Origin: Planctomycetaceae bacterium
GTDB taxonomy: Bacteria > Planctomycetota > Planctomycetia > Planctomycetales > Planctomycetaceae
DNA: 64,000 nucleotides
Direction: 5' to 3'
Assembly: GCA_021732995.1 (NCBI GenBank)
Contig: JAKFWA010000085.1
Coordinates: 1 to 64,000, forward strand
The notes under the pieces were generated by a model. It made no database searches, had not been told where the DNA came from, and saw nothing but the letters and a program-made list of their open reading frames with translations. Made by a program: the position numbers and the translations under genes. Every line of letters begins with the position of its first letter. The first letter of the stretch is position 1. Below are positions 37,155 through 46,496 of this stretch, one piece after another.

Positions 37155-37595
37155 CTATTGAGAGTCGCGTTTGGTCGATGGTGCAGCGTCCGACGCGGCG
37201 CTGCGACTGCCAACGGGTTTGGCCAGAACCCTCTGCACGGTGTCGATCAGAACGTCCATTGGAAATGGTTTCCGCAGGTAGTCATCGGCGCCCAGCATTT
37301 CCGCATAGGCTCGATGACGACCGCCTTCGTTGGCGGTGATCATGATGACTCGCGGCGGATTGGGCTGCGACTTCAGGTACTCCAGCACTGGGAATCCGCC
37401 CATTCGTGGCATCATCATGTCGGTAATGACCAGATCGGGCTTGTTGTGGTCCGCCAGACGGCGGCCATCCAGGCCGTTGTTGGCCGCGATGACTCGATAG
37501 CCGGTGGATTCCAGCACCTTCTGCAGGGTCGTGGAGATCTCGCGGTCGTCCTCGATCAGCAGGATGGTCTTGTCGAGTTGAGTTCGCTCGGGCAT
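37155..37595 (-). CDS. Single-domain response regulator (CheY-like)
   Basis: A 146-residue receiver protein with a short basic/Ser tail. Acidic pocket DD in ILLIEDDRE, phosphorylation Asp in [13 protein letters not shown], switch Thr in VIMITANEG and Lys in YLRKPFPMD are all present, so it should be phosphorylatable. There is no output domain. ATG 37595 (GGA upstream) is preferred over the GTG at 37610. It is convergent with the DUF1501 gene, and no kinase is adjacent, so the partner is unknown. Confidence 0.92.
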   Translation of the reverse strand: MPERTQLDKTILLIEDDREISTTLQKVLESTGYRVIAANNGLDGRRLADHNKPDLVITDMMMPRMGGFPVLEYLKSQPNPPRVIMITANEGGRHRAYAEMLGADDYLRKPFPMDVLIDTVQRVLAKPVGSRSAASDAAPSTKRDSQ

Positions 37596-37756
37596 GAAGG
37601 TTCCAGACACTGAGAGGCTTCGTCGTTCAACGGGCGTCGTGAGCCAGACAAGTCGCCGCCCGAAGCAAGATCCTACGCGCTTCCGCGCGGGGAAACGAGA
37701 GACCGCCGCCAGAAACGTGGTTCCTTCACACTCCGCGCGACGCCCGAACCGGCGAA

Positions 37757-38938
37757 CTACTTCAGCTTCTCATAAAACCTGAGGAAGTCCACTTCCAACA
37801 TGCGCATGTTGTCGCCAAACACTTTCTGGAAGATCTCCAGGCGTTCATCCGCACTCAGCTTCTTGACGGTCTCACGACTCGCCATCCGGTGCAGGTAATC
37901 CGAGTACTGACGCGGTCGCGTTTCGATCAGGAAGAAGGAGAATGCCCAGGCTTCGGCATAAGCGTCGAGCGGCGAGAGCTGGAACAGGTCGTCGTTGGAG
38001 AGGAAGTCCTCCAAAGAATCCTTGCGCCGACGCTCTTTAGCGTATTTCTTGAACCACGCCAGGCGTTCCGGATTCACTCGATTCGCAATCTGATTGCTCT
38101 TCGAATTTTCACGAATTCCCGGAGCCTCAAACACAGTCGCCAGTCCCTCGACAACCCACTTGGAGTTGTCACCCAGGCGGGCGTGCAAACCAACGTTGAA
38201 CGCCACTTGATGAGTCGCCTCGTGAATCATCGTCCCCTTGATGTCGCCCTGTACGGTCTCAAACGGACCTTGCGGCGCGATGATGTCCCGCATCGGCAAG
38301 TCTCGATTGCCGAACAGCTTGCGAACGGGCGTCGAGTCTTCGCCAGCCGCCTGCTTGTGCTCGCCGGGTTCAAACAGGGCGACTCGATTGGACGTCGGCA
38401 TGTAGTAGCCGGCCAAGCCCTTCGTGACCTTCACGCCTTCATGCTGGGCGTAACCCATGAACTGCTCCGGGTTGGGAAAGACGATCGCCACCAGCGGAAA
38501 CTCGGGCTCATCGATGTCGAAACCGCGCACCGAGAAGTGCATGTGAAAGCTGCGGTACACCTCTTCAAAGACTTCCACGTACCCCTTAGCCTTGCCCTTC
38601 GGGGCCAGCACGACGTAGTGCCGTGAGGTCGCAGCTTCAAAATCTCGACCGAACTCGTGCAGCAGTTCGTTGCTGAGCCGCATCGGGGTCACAGGTGAAA
38701 ACTTCGGCGACGTCTGCCGGAAAGACTTCACGGACTTGAGTTCGATCTCGCGAATGCGTCCCGCCTTGTCGTACAGCCAGACATTTTGTGAGTTCTTCTG
38801 AAGCAAACGCCCTTCCACTTCGTCGTCCGCCATGCGCAATTCGATGGCCGGAACGCTCGCGGGTTTACCCGCCTGTGAATCAGCTGGTGTGAGAGAAACA
38901 GCTCCTAAAGCTAAAAGCAGCCAACGGGTGATCTTCAT
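37757..38938 (-). CDS. DUF1570-family exported protein (HExxH peptidase-like)
   Basis: A 393-residue exported protein (signal [21 protein letters not shown]). The N-terminal ~60 residues form a small beta domain ([20 protein letters not shown]). The DUF1570 region contains [11 protein letters not shown], an HExxH zinc motif, and [12 protein letters not shown] downstream with the expected third-ligand Glu. Related to the lipoprotein encoded at 18263-19117. A periplasmic metallopeptidase role is inferred; substrates are unknown. It is separated by 161 nt from the response regulator gene on the same strand. Confidence 0.88.
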   Translation of the reverse strand: MKITRWLLLALGAVSLTPADSQAGKPASVPAIELRMADDEVEGRLLQKNSQNVWLYDKAGRIREIELKSVKSFRQTSPKFSPVTPMRLSNELLHEFGRDFEAATSRHYVVLAPKGKAKGYVEVFEEVYRSFHMHFSVRGFDIDEPEFPLVAIVFPNPEQFMGYAQHEGVKVTKGLAGYYMPTSNRVALFEPGEHKQAAGEDSTPVRKLFGNRDLPMRDIIAPQGPFETVQGDIKGTMIHEATHQVAFNVGLHARLGDNSKWVVEGLATVFEAPGIRENSKSNQIANRVNPERLAWFKKYAKERRRKDSLEDFLSNDDLFQLSPLDAYAEAWAFSFFLIETRPRQYSDYLHRMASRETVKKLSADERLEIFQKVFGDNMRMLEVDFLRFYEKLK

Positions 38939-39364
38939 GAAGTCGTTCTTGTCCCAAAGGAGTTTTTGCCGCGCTCGATCCGCGCGTCTGCCCGCGAGAT
39001 AACATTAGGCCGCGTTTTCGATGAGCAAGCGGCGGCCAGCCCCTGAACCCGCAGTCTCCCGGTCACGAAATTGGAGGCTCCTCACGTCGTCACGAGTGGC
39101 AAGCTGTAACGATCGTGCGGATCGAATCGACCGCGCAAACCGTGACGGAGTTTTGTGCGCCGCCGGTTGGACCAATCAGTCCGATCAGGCCGGTCGTGCC
39201 CGCTAGAGAACCGCTTCAGTCCGCGCAGCCCCGCGACCCGCAAGGTCCGAAGGTGCCGCATTTCCGGGTGACGCCACACGCACCGCTCTTCCGATATCAC
39301 GGGGACAAACGGACTGCGCTCGAAAGAGCGATAACAAGGAGCGGCATGTGAACCGGAGACAAGC
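38939..39364. other. Divergent intergenic region without gene
   Basis: 426 bases between two genes pointing away from each other. Short frames exist on both strands but are Arg/Ser-rich and without domain-like patterns. Promoters for both neighbours must lie here; I cannot assign boxes. GGAGACAAGC just before 39365 is the ribosome binding site of the secreted hypothetical gene. Confidence 0.4.
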
Positions 39365-40357
39365 ATGCGATCAATGAAATGGAAGCGGAAGGTCCTCGCG
39401 GCCTGGATGGTGGTGATGTCCGCCGTCTGGTTCTACGGCCCAACGATGGCCGTGGCACAAGTGGTGCCGGGTACGGGCTATAAGCTCAGCGAGACAGGCG
39501 ACGACTTCGAGAAGGAAGATTGGGAGTTCGTCCCGAACTGGCCCAAAGCGAGCCAGAACCTCAACGGGGACACTCAGCATCCGTTGGGCGAAGTGAACAA
39601 CGGTCGCTGGTACGAATCCGCTTATCGCGGCGCGCCGGACATCGTTCGTCGCGTTCCGACGCCGGCGGGAGGCATTCCGGGGAGCAAAGGTTCGCTGCTG
39701 CTGCAGACGAAGTTCCCCGGCATTCCGAACATGATCACGCGTCAGCAACAGCAGGACGACTTCCTCTGCAACGTCAATGGAATCGTCGGCGCGTTGCCGG
39801 TCTCGCTGACTCCCAGCGTCGTGGCGCGAGTCAAGATCCCGGAGTGGAAGGAATTCGAACAACGCACCGGTTCGAGCTTCGGCTTCCGAGCTGACTGCGA
39901 AGGCACGATGACAAAGTCGGGCAGCAAGGACGGACTCTTCGGTAAGAAGATGTTCTCGCGCACTGTTCAGGATGCGTACTGGCCGGGCTTCTTCATCCAG
40001 TACAATTGCAAAGCCACTGGTCAGTACGACCGCGACTCGGCGATCATCCTGATCCGCTCTGATGAAATGGGCCGCGACCTGTTTGGCCCCACCATCACAG
40101 AGCCGGGCTGGTGGACTCTCGGCATGACCTTCTCGCCGGACGGACGCGTGCACTACTACGCGAGCCCCGGAGTCGATCGTCTGACTCAGCAGGACTACAT
40201 CACCTCGCAGTCTCCTTACGGAGCTCGCACCCAGCACATGACGACGTTCTTCTTCAACGTCGTCACCATGGACGACGGACGTACGTGGTCCACTCCGTGG
40301 GTTGTGGACGATCCAGAGGTGTATGTGCTCCACCGCCCGGCCGTTCAACAGCAGTAA
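39365..40357 (+). CDS. Exported protein of unknown function
   Basis: A 330-residue protein with a signal peptide (basic RSMKWKRK then WMVVMSAVWFYGPTMAVA). The mature part is rich in Gly, Thr and aromatic residues and predicted beta-rich (DAYWPGFFIQYNC, GWWTLGMTFSPDGRVHYYAS), reminiscent of a concanavalin-like sandwich, but I do not recognise a family. Three Cys occur, so disulfides are possible. It is monocistronic and ends in a strong terminator 25 nt later. Confidence 0.8.
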   Translation: MRSMKWKRKVLAAWMVVMSAVWFYGPTMAVAQVVPGTGYKLSETGDDFEKEDWEFVPNWPKASQNLNGDTQHPLGEVNNGRWYESAYRGAPDIVRRVPTPAGGIPGSKGSLLLQTKFPGIPNMITRQQQQDDFLCNVNGIVGALPVSLTPSVVARVKIPEWKEFEQRTGSSFGFRADCEGTMTKSGSKDGLFGKKMFSRTVQDAYWPGFFIQYNCKATGQYDRDSAIILIRSDEMGRDLFGPTITEPGWWTLGMTFSPDGRVHYYASPGVDRLTQQDYITSQSPYGARTQHMTTFFFNVVTMDDGRTWSTPWVVDDPEVYVLHRPAVQQQ

Positions 40358-40381
40358 TCAAGAACAGCGGGCATCAAAGCG

Positions 40382-40418
40382 AACAGGACGAGCAACATGG
40401 CTCGTCCTGTTTCGTTTT
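40382..40418. terminator. Strong bidirectional terminator
   Basis: A perfect 12-bp stem (AACAGGACGAGC at 40382-40393, GCTCGTCCTGTT at 40400-40411) closes a 6-nt loop and is followed on the plus strand by TCGTTTT. It lies between the convergent stops of the exported hypothetical gene (40357) and the beta-propeller gene (40448), so it can stop both. Confidence 0.88.
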
Positions 40419-40447
40419 CATCACCAGATCAAACCGCAAAGGCGGGT

Positions 40448-41731
40448 CTATTTCGCCTTGATGTCATAGCAGAGGATTGCGTCCTGCTCGCGCAGGAACA
40501 GTTTGCCATCAACAATCACAGGATGAGACCAACTGGGTCGCTCGCCGCTTCCCGGAACCTTGAACGAGCCGACTTCCTGATAGTCTTCGGGAGTCGCCTT
40601 CGCCAAAACGATTACGCCGTCCGCGAATCGCACATACAGGCAACCATCAGCGGCAATGAAATTAGCCGATCGCTTGCCGGAACCACGTTTCTTCCACTTC
40701 ACAGTGCCGGTCATCAATTCCGCACAGAACGGAATGCCCTGATCGTCCGAATCGCCAAACAGATAGTCACCGACCAGAACAATGCCGCCATGCTTGTTGG
40801 CAAGTTCTCGATTGATGCCGTAGACGGCTTCCACATTGACATCGCCCTCAGAAGCGGGGACCTGCTTCAGCAAGGCTCCGCCACGTTTATATCCGGCTGC
40901 AAAGAAGACGAGATCGCCGCGCACGATTGGCGTCGGGATGACCGCAGTCGTCTGATCGATGGGATAGGACCACATCAACTTGCCGTCACTGGCTCGCACT
41001 CCCAAGGCCCCGCTAGCCGTAGTCTGCACATAGACCCGAGTGCCACCGATCTCGGAGATGGCGATCGAGGCATGCCCTGCCCCACGGTCGCCTTCACGAA
41101 CCGTCTTCCAGATCAATTCGCCGGTCGTCTTGTTCAGCGCGGCCATGGTCGTCTTGTCGCCACCGGGCGTGCAGACAACTTTATCACCGTCGATCAGGAC
41201 TGACTCGCTGTAACCCCAGTTGTCGCCCTTCCGGCCACCAAACTCCTTCTTCAAGTCCTTACGCCACTTCTCGTAACCAGTACCAGACTCGCAGCAGACA
41301 AGTTCGCCATGAGGCGTAACTACGTAAACGAGATCGCCATCCACACTTGGTGTGCTACGTGAACCCTGCCAATCCGGAGCACCTTGATTCCACGCCGAAC
41401 CGGTCTTGGTTTTCCAGAGTTGCTTGCCTTCATTCAGGTCGAAGCACACTAGATATTCATCCTTGTCTTCGGCCGTCGATGGAGCATCTCCCAGCGTGTA
41501 CATGCGGCCGTTGGCAATCGCGAGGCTGGCGTAACCTCGTCCTGCCCCCTCCGCCTTCCACAACAGTTTCGGTCCGCCTTCCGGCCAGGATTGCAGCAGG
41601 CCGGTTTCCTTCGAGACCGCCATGCGATCCGTGCCGCGGAACGTTGGCCATTCGTCAGGCTTCGCCGCGAACAGCGACGATCCAGCCAGCAGACACAAGG
41701 CCAAGCCTTGAATGGTGAGCTTCGTAAGCAT
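40448..41731 (-). CDS. Exported PQQ-like beta-propeller protein
   Basis: A 427-residue exported protein (signal LTIQGLALCLLAGSSLFAA). Blade signatures of PQQ-enzyme-like repeats include YLVCFDLNEGKQLWKTKTG, LVCCESGTGYEKWRKDLK, MAALNKTTGELIWKTV and FCAELMTGTVKWKKRG. The opening DEWPTFRGTDRMAVSKETGL is typical of planctomycete outer-membrane-assembly-like or quinoprotein-like paralogues. No catalytic residues can be named. AAGGAG is placed well before the ATG. The esterase gene upstream on the same strand ends 81 nt away and could be co-transcribed. Confidence 0.9.
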   Translation of the reverse strand: MLTKLTIQGLALCLLAGSSLFAAKPDEWPTFRGTDRMAVSKETGLLQSWPEGGPKLLWKAEGAGRGYASLAIANGRMYTLGDAPSTAEDKDEYLVCFDLNEGKQLWKTKTGSAWNQGAPDWQGSRSTPSVDGDLVYVVTPHGELVCCESGTGYEKWRKDLKKEFGGRKGDNWGYSESVLIDGDKVVCTPGGDKTTMAALNKTTGELIWKTVREGDRGAGHASIAISEIGGTRVYVQTTASGALGVRASDGKLMWSYPIDQTTAVIPTPIVRGDLVFFAAGYKRGGALLKQVPASEGDVNVEAVYGINRELANKHGGIVLVGDYLFGDSDDQGIPFCAELMTGTVKWKKRGSGKRSANFIAADGCLYVRFADGVIVLAKATPEDYQEVGSFKVPGSGERPSWSHPVIVDGKLFLREQDAILCYDIKAK

Positions 41732-41812
41732 CGAACGTGACTCCTTCTGCGGGCGAGGCCCGCAAGTTCCAGCGGCAACAATTGAAAACAGTATGAGATT
41801 CTGATTGAGGTC

Positions 41813-42841
41813 CTACTTGGAGGCAGGAGCCTTGAGCGTCTCGATCAAATAGTCTTGCGTCAGGCGGTGCTTCACATTGGGAGCACCGGGATACGCGAGT
41901 TCGCAGGCCACTCCGGCCGCTTTCAAGCGTTCCTGCAGCTTCACTCCAAAGTTGGCCGTGTGAGTCGGGTCCTTCTGTTCCTTACCCAGTTCCGGAGCTG
42001 AGTTGTAGAACAGGTACACCGGCGGATCGTCTTTGGTCACCAGTGCGAAGGGTGAATATTCATTGATCCACGGCAGCAGCTTCTCACGCTCCGCCAGGAA
42101 GAGTTCGAACTCAGTCGTTCCTTTGCCTTTCGGTCGCACGACCCCGAAGGCATGACCACCGTAGACACTATTCGGCGTCCAGTCCTTCATCTGCTGCGGA
42201 TCAAGCGTCGTCTGCGCCCCCATCACTCCGGCGCAGAACAACCGAGTTGATTCGCGAGCCACCGGATCTTCGCTCTTCGGATCGGCGAGATCATCATGGA
42301 AGGCGAGCCACAAGCTCGTGCACGCCCCCGCGCTGCCACCTGATGCGCCGACGCGCGTCTTGTCAATGTTCCATTCGGCAGCCTTGCTGCGCACGAACTG
42401 GAGTGCACGAGCCGCGTCGTGCAGCGGAGCCTTCACCGGCGGCACGACCTTGTCCTCTTGAGCTTCCTGAATGAACCGGTACTCAACGGAGACCACCGAG
42501 ATCCCGGCCTTCAGGTACATCGGCAACGTCGCCTGCAATCCTGCCAGGCGATCACCACCGCGCCAGCCACCGCCGTGAATAAAGAAAACCAAAGGCGTTG
42601 GCTTGTCCGATTCAGCCTTCCAGAAATGGAGCACCTGCTTGGGATGCTTGCCATAGGCAACATCGGCCTGAGTCGGTGTCGGCGCCGGAGGCAGCTTGGC
42701 AGCGCGAGCCGCAGCTTTTGCTTTCGCATCCGCCTTAGCATCCTTCTTCGACGGTTCCGTCTGATCAGCTGCAAAACTGACCGATGTCAGACAGCACAGC
42801 AAAACGAGAAAGCTCGGCGGGGAAAACTTCATGAGCGACAT
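41813..42841 (-). CDS. Exported alpha/beta-hydrolase (esterase/lipase-like)
   Basis: A 342-residue exported hydrolase. A signal peptide (FLVLLCCLTSVSFAA) is followed by a Lys/Ala-rich linker (~28-47), then the hydrolase fold: oxyanion motif FFIHGGGWRGGD, nucleophile elbow GASGGSAGA (Ser), an acid in TKDDPPVYLF and a likely His in VKHRLTQDY. HGGGW points to the hormone-sensitive-lipase/BD-FAE branch that acts on acetylated sugars or small esters. An alternative start three codons in (MKFSP) is possible; neither start has a strong ribosome binding site. Confidence 0.9.
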   Translation of the reverse strand: MSLMKFSPPSFLVLLCCLTSVSFAADQTEPSKKDAKADAKAKAAARAAKLPPAPTPTQADVAYGKHPKQVLHFWKAESDKPTPLVFFIHGGGWRGGDRLAGLQATLPMYLKAGISVVSVEYRFIQEAQEDKVVPPVKAPLHDAARALQFVRSKAAEWNIDKTRVGASGGSAGACTSLWLAFHDDLADPKSEDPVARESTRLFCAGVMGAQTTLDPQQMKDWTPNSVYGGHAFGVVRPKGKGTTEFELFLAEREKLLPWINEYSPFALVTKDDPPVYLFYNSAPELGKEQKDPTHTANFGVKLQERLKAAGVACELAYPGAPNVKHRLTQDYLIETLKAPASK

Positions 42842-42988
42842 CCAGGCAGGCTGCTTCGCGAGGCGGGAAGGTTCCGGCAGCGGGAAGTTTACGGGATTTC
42901 AGCCGCCGGATTAAGCAACACGCTTATCAAAGTTTGCTTCAAGCCTGAATGAAGACGCCAGCGGAAACGCGGCCAGTTGATCTTCGGT

Positions 42989-44143
42989 TTACCGCCAGCC
43001 GTAACGATAGAACGTCGTGCGGGCGAGACCGATCCAGACCGCAACTAGCCCTGACATTGTCACCAAACCTGACGCCTGCCCCAAACTGAGCGGTCCTTTC
43101 AGTGCATGATACAGCAGCAGAAAGCTGTAGTTTTCAAAAGCAGCCCTGCGAATCAGCATGAACCCGCTGAACTTCGTCGAGAGATAGAACAGCAGCGATC
43201 CGGCCAGCATATAACACAGAGCCAGCAGCGCCGCAGCGGCTTGGGTTTTAGTCAGCGTCGCGATGCACGTCCCCACAGACATCAGGCCGATGCTTGTCAG
43301 CACCACCACGATCCACAGTACCGGCGACAGCAGCGACGCTGGCTGCATGATCGCGATGACCGCCACGCAACCCAACAGTGACAACGTCAGATGAAAGATG
43401 TACTTCGACAGCATGATTTCCGACAGCCGCGCAGGACTGAGCACCAGCGCCGTCAGCGTACCTCGTTCGCGATCCTGCGATGTGAAGGACACCTGCAGGT
43501 GGCAGCACGTGAAGAACATCACAATCAACAGCAGCAGCGTGCCGACCAGTTCCGTCTTCACCAGTTCGGACAGCGGCGTTTCCTCCAGCGACAGTGCACG
43601 CCCCGCCATCGGCACGTTGAACGGCAGGATGTTCAATTCCGGAGTTTGAAACTTCGCAACCTCAGGCCAAAACCAGTTCCAGAACGGATAAAGAATGTCG
43701 GGACTCTTCCCGAAGAACTGAGCCACAATCACCGCCGTTTCCTGCCCATCTTTCACCTGATGCTTGACCGCAATGCCGCAATGACCGGGTGCAAACACCG
43801 GCCGGCCTCGAGCATCCACATTCTGAATCTGATCCTGCGAGAGAACATGCACCGGCGGATCGTTCAGCGGGTGCTCCTTGAGATGTGCCAGCCAGGGCGT
43901 CTCTTTGTCGTAGTAGATCCAGAAGCCTTTCGCCTTCGGCGGCCCGGCTTCCTGCACGGGTTTGCTGGTCGCCATGAGCAACGCAATCGCCGACAACAAC
44001 CCCAGCATCAGCAGCGCCGACGGGTTCTTCTGCAACCGTTTGAGTTCCCGGCCGATCAATACTTGCAGCATGGGCAATCTTACCATCATGGGACTGATCG
44101 CTTCGTTGGGAGCAGTGAGAACAAGTTGGATCGGCGGATCCAT
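42989..44143 (-). CDS. ABC-2-type transporter permease
   Basis: A 384-residue integral membrane subunit. One TM near the N-terminus (LLMLGLLSAIALLMA), a ~150-residue extracytoplasmic loop, then five or six clustered helices (LVGTLLLLIVMFFTC, LTLSLLGCVAVIAIM, VLWIVVVLTSIGLMS, ALLALCYMLAGSLLFYL, ASGLVTMSGLVAVWIGL). The loop between TM2 and TM3 carries QDRERGTLTALVLSPA, the coupling-helix pattern of ABC-2 exporters. It follows its ATPase gene after 24 nt. The start is uncertain; ATGs at 44089, 44086 and 44071 are also in frame. The export substrate is unknown. Confidence 0.88.
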   Translation of the reverse strand: MDPPIQLVLTAPNEAISPMMVRLPMLQVLIGRELKRLQKNPSALLMLGLLSAIALLMATSKPVQEAGPPKAKGFWIYYDKETPWLAHLKEHPLNDPPVHVLSQDQIQNVDARGRPVFAPGHCGIAVKHQVKDGQETAVIVAQFFGKSPDILYPFWNWFWPEVAKFQTPELNILPFNVPMAGRALSLEETPLSELVKTELVGTLLLLIVMFFTCCHLQVSFTSQDRERGTLTALVLSPARLSEIMLSKYIFHLTLSLLGCVAVIAIMQPASLLSPVLWIVVVLTSIGLMSVGTCIATLTKTQAAAALLALCYMLAGSLLFYLSTKFSGFMLIRRAAFENYSFLLLYHALKGPLSLGQASGLVTMSGLVAVWIGLARTTFYRYGWR

Positions 44144-44167
44144 GCACGCCGCATGTAGAAAAAAACG

Positions 44168-45028
44168 TCAGGTGTAGGCCTGACCGGTGAGCTTCAGGAA
44201 AACATCATGAAAGTTGAACTCTTGCGAGTGGACCGTGACACACCGTTCATGACGAATGATGTGCGCCAGCCGCTCGCGCTGCTCGTCCGTGTCGAGCTGC
44301 AGTGACTCGCGAACGACTTCACCGTCGCGTTCGAACTGGGCATCGACAACGCGCTGCACGTGCCGCGTGACGAAGTTCGTCGGCGTGTCGCAATCGACGA
44401 GCTTTCCGCGACTCAGGATCGCCACGCGGTCGCAAATCTGCTCGACCTCTTCCATGTCGTGAGTCGTCAGGAACACCGTCACGCCCTGCTCGCCCAGTTC
44501 GCGCAACAGTTGCCTCACCAGCGCCGTCGAGTGCACATCCAGATTCGCGGTCGGTTCGTCGAGATACAGAATACGGGGCGTGTGCATGATCTCGCGCGCG
44601 ATGAGCAGCTTGCGACGCATCCCTTTGGAATAAGCACGCACCAGCACATCTGCCGCGTCCAGCAGCTCGAGCTTCCGTAACACATCCGTCACAGCGGCCA
44701 ACGGTATCTCATACAGCCGCGCGTAGAGTTCCAGGTTCTCGCGGCCGGTGAACTCCTCAATGTGATTCTCGGTATCGGGCACATAGCCGAAGACCGACTT
44801 CACGCGCTCGAACTCGGCGGGAATCTCATAGCCCGCCACTCGGACCCGCCCTGAAGTTGGTCGCTGGCAGCCGATCAGAACTTTGATGGTCGTTGTCTTA
44901 CCCGCGCCATTCGGGCCGAGGAACCCGAAGAGTTCCCCTTCACGAACCGTCAGATTGAGGCCGTCCACGGCGGTGAAGCGGCCAAAGCGAACAACAAGGT
45001 CTTGAATTTCAATTGTGGTTTGCGTCAT
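44168..45028 (-). CDS. ABC transporter ATP-binding protein
   Basis: A 286-residue ATPase of the ABC-2 exporter type. Walker A GPNGAGKTTTIK (~38), Q-loop region SVFGYVPDTENHIEEF, a divergent signature YSKGMRRKL in place of LSGGQ, Walker B RILYLDEPTANLD and switch TTHDMEEVEQI. The C-terminal ~70 residues are a variable regulatory tail. ATG 45028 is only 5 nt after the stop of the FHA-sigma gene, so the three genes form one operon. It energises the permease encoded downstream. Confidence 0.94.
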   Translation of the reverse strand: MTQTTIEIQDLVVRFGRFTAVDGLNLTVREGELFGFLGPNGAGKTTTIKVLIGCQRPTSGRVRVAGYEIPAEFERVKSVFGYVPDTENHIEEFTGRENLELYARLYEIPLAAVTDVLRKLELLDAADVLVRAYSKGMRRKLLIAREIMHTPRILYLDEPTANLDVHSTALVRQLLRELGEQGVTVFLTTHDMEEVEQICDRVAILSRGKLVDCDTPTNFVTRHVQRVVDAQFERDGEVVRESLQLDTDEQRERLAHIIRHERCVTVHSQEFNFHDVFLKLTGQAYT

Positions 45029-45033
45029 GCCCA

Positions 45034-45942
45034 CTATTCACCATCAACCTGCTTCGTCCAGAAGTTGCGAATGCGAGCCTCATACTCGCGCACTACATCT
45101 ACCGTCAGTCCCAATCGCGTGGCGACGTCCTTCACAGAAAAACCTTCCAGTCGCAGAGTGGCAATGTCCCGATGAAGGTCGTTCGGCAGTATTCTCAGCC
45201 AGCGATTGGTGTGATGTTCCAGTTGCTGCACGGCTTCGGGAGTCGGATCCTGAGCCACAAATTTCTCGAAGCGGGCGACTTCGTGTTCCGTGCCGCCAGC
45301 ATCAGCCTGCCGCTTGGCGCGCGTTTCGTAGTCATCAGCCTCGCGGTCAATCATTTTGACGACCAGCCGCCACAAACTCTCTCGGTCGTCCAGCTTGGGA
45401 ATGCGATGCCGGCCACCACGGTTGAGCAGAGACGCAAACGCGCTCTCGGCGATGTCCTCTTCCAGCCGTTCCACTTTGGCCGCAGTCCCTAAACGCTGAC
45501 GGGCCAGCCGCACCGCGGTCGCCATGCAGCGCGCCCACAGATTCTTCGCAGACTGCTTATCGCCCAGCTTCAGTTCGTCGATCAGGAAAGTCATCGAGCC
45601 TGTTGAACCGTCGTCATTCGCGGGGGGCATCTCAAACAACAGCTTCGGCCCCAAGCGAGTAAACTCCAGCACCATGCCGCTCTGCAGGTCCACCTGAGAA
45701 AATGGCCTGCCGCCGACAAACACACCATTTGATCCAAAACAGGCGCAGTGCCAGCGATGACCATCGTGGAACAGAGAACTGTGAAACCGCGACACCTTGG
45801 GATGCTTGAGCACGATGTCATTTTCAGGCTGCCGACCGATCTGCACGGTCTGGCTGGCCGGAAACATCCAGCGCTGCACGGGCTTCGAACTGCCCTCGCT
45901 CAGCAACCAGACGATCAATAAATCTTCGTCGTGCGACGACAT
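45034..45942 (-). CDS. FHA-domain / ECF-type sigma factor fusion
   Basis: A 302-residue protein. The N-terminal FHA domain (~25-105) has VQIGRQPENDIVLKHP and KVSRFHSSLF, the phosphothreonine-binding loop residues. The C-terminal ~180 residues resemble the planctomycete-enriched ECF sigma type (PF07638-like): LWARCMATAVRLARQRLG, DDRESLWRLVVKMIDREADD and a region-4-like helix-turn-helix KDVATRLGLTVDVVREYEARI, similar to the sigma encoded at 53526-54185. Fusing FHA to a sigma suggests that a Ser/Thr kinase controls promoter choice through phosphopeptide binding. It is the first gene of the operon with the ABC exporter. Confidence 0.82.
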   Translation of the reverse strand: MSSHDEDLLIVWLLSEGSSKPVQRWMFPASQTVQIGRQPENDIVLKHPKVSRFHSSLFHDGHRWHCACFGSNGVFVGGRPFSQVDLQSGMVLEFTRLGPKLLFEMPPANDDGSTGSMTFLIDELKLGDKQSAKNLWARCMATAVRLARQRLGTAAKVERLEEDIAESAFASLLNRGGRHRIPKLDDRESLWRLVVKMIDREADDYETRAKRQADAGGTEHEVARFEKFVAQDPTPEAVQQLEHHTNRWLRILPNDLHRDIATLRLEGFSVKDVATRLGLTVDVVREYEARIRNFWTKQVDGE

Positions 45943-46496
45943 GCATGCCTCCGCTCCACCCGCGACTCAGCCTGGCAGTGGGCGACTATAGAACAGGTCA
46001 AGCGATCAACTCCGCGCGCGGCTCTGACACGCTGAAGAACTCATTGGCTGATCAAAGGGTCCACCACAAGCGATCAACCCAGCGAATTCCGACTCCATTC
46101 CATTCAAACGGCGTCAATTTGAGAAGATCAAGAATACACCACCGTGCGATACTCCTACAAAAACCGTTCCGGGAAGGCGTTTTTTTGAAACCGTGAAGTT
46201 TAACAAAGAGGCACTGAATCGCGTGGGCTGGCGCTGCCGGGGAGACGCGCTGTCGCGGAATCATGCCCGTCCGCGACCTCAAACGGGTGGGGCCAGTTCG
46301 CTACAGCGGTGAATGATTCTGGAACGCGCGGGTCGGGACTTGATTCTGCGTGCACAGTCCCGAAGATGTGTTTCTAAAGCTTTTCTTGTGAAGAAACCTG
46401 TCAGCTAGCCGACTGTGCCTGCGACGTTTGGCAGATGGCTCTCCGTCAAACGTCATCCTTTCGCCCATAACTCGGGCGCAACGAAGTCTCGCAACA
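45943..46496. other. 554-base divergent intergenic region
   Basis: No convincing gene on either strand; short frames are atypical. A terminator-like element at 46159-46186 (AAAAAC ... GTTTTTT flanking a TTCC-G-GGAA core) stands in the middle, with no gene reading into it, so it might mark the end of a small unannotated transcript. The 46080-46210 part is more A/T-rich than its surroundings and is the best place for promoters of the FHA-sigma operon. Confidence 0.4.

Noticed and set aside
39371-40348. 325-codon frame on the minus strand opposite the secreted hypothetical gene
   Set aside because: The plus-strand product has a signal peptide, a ribosome binding site and a terminator; the antisense product is His/Arg-rich without such support.
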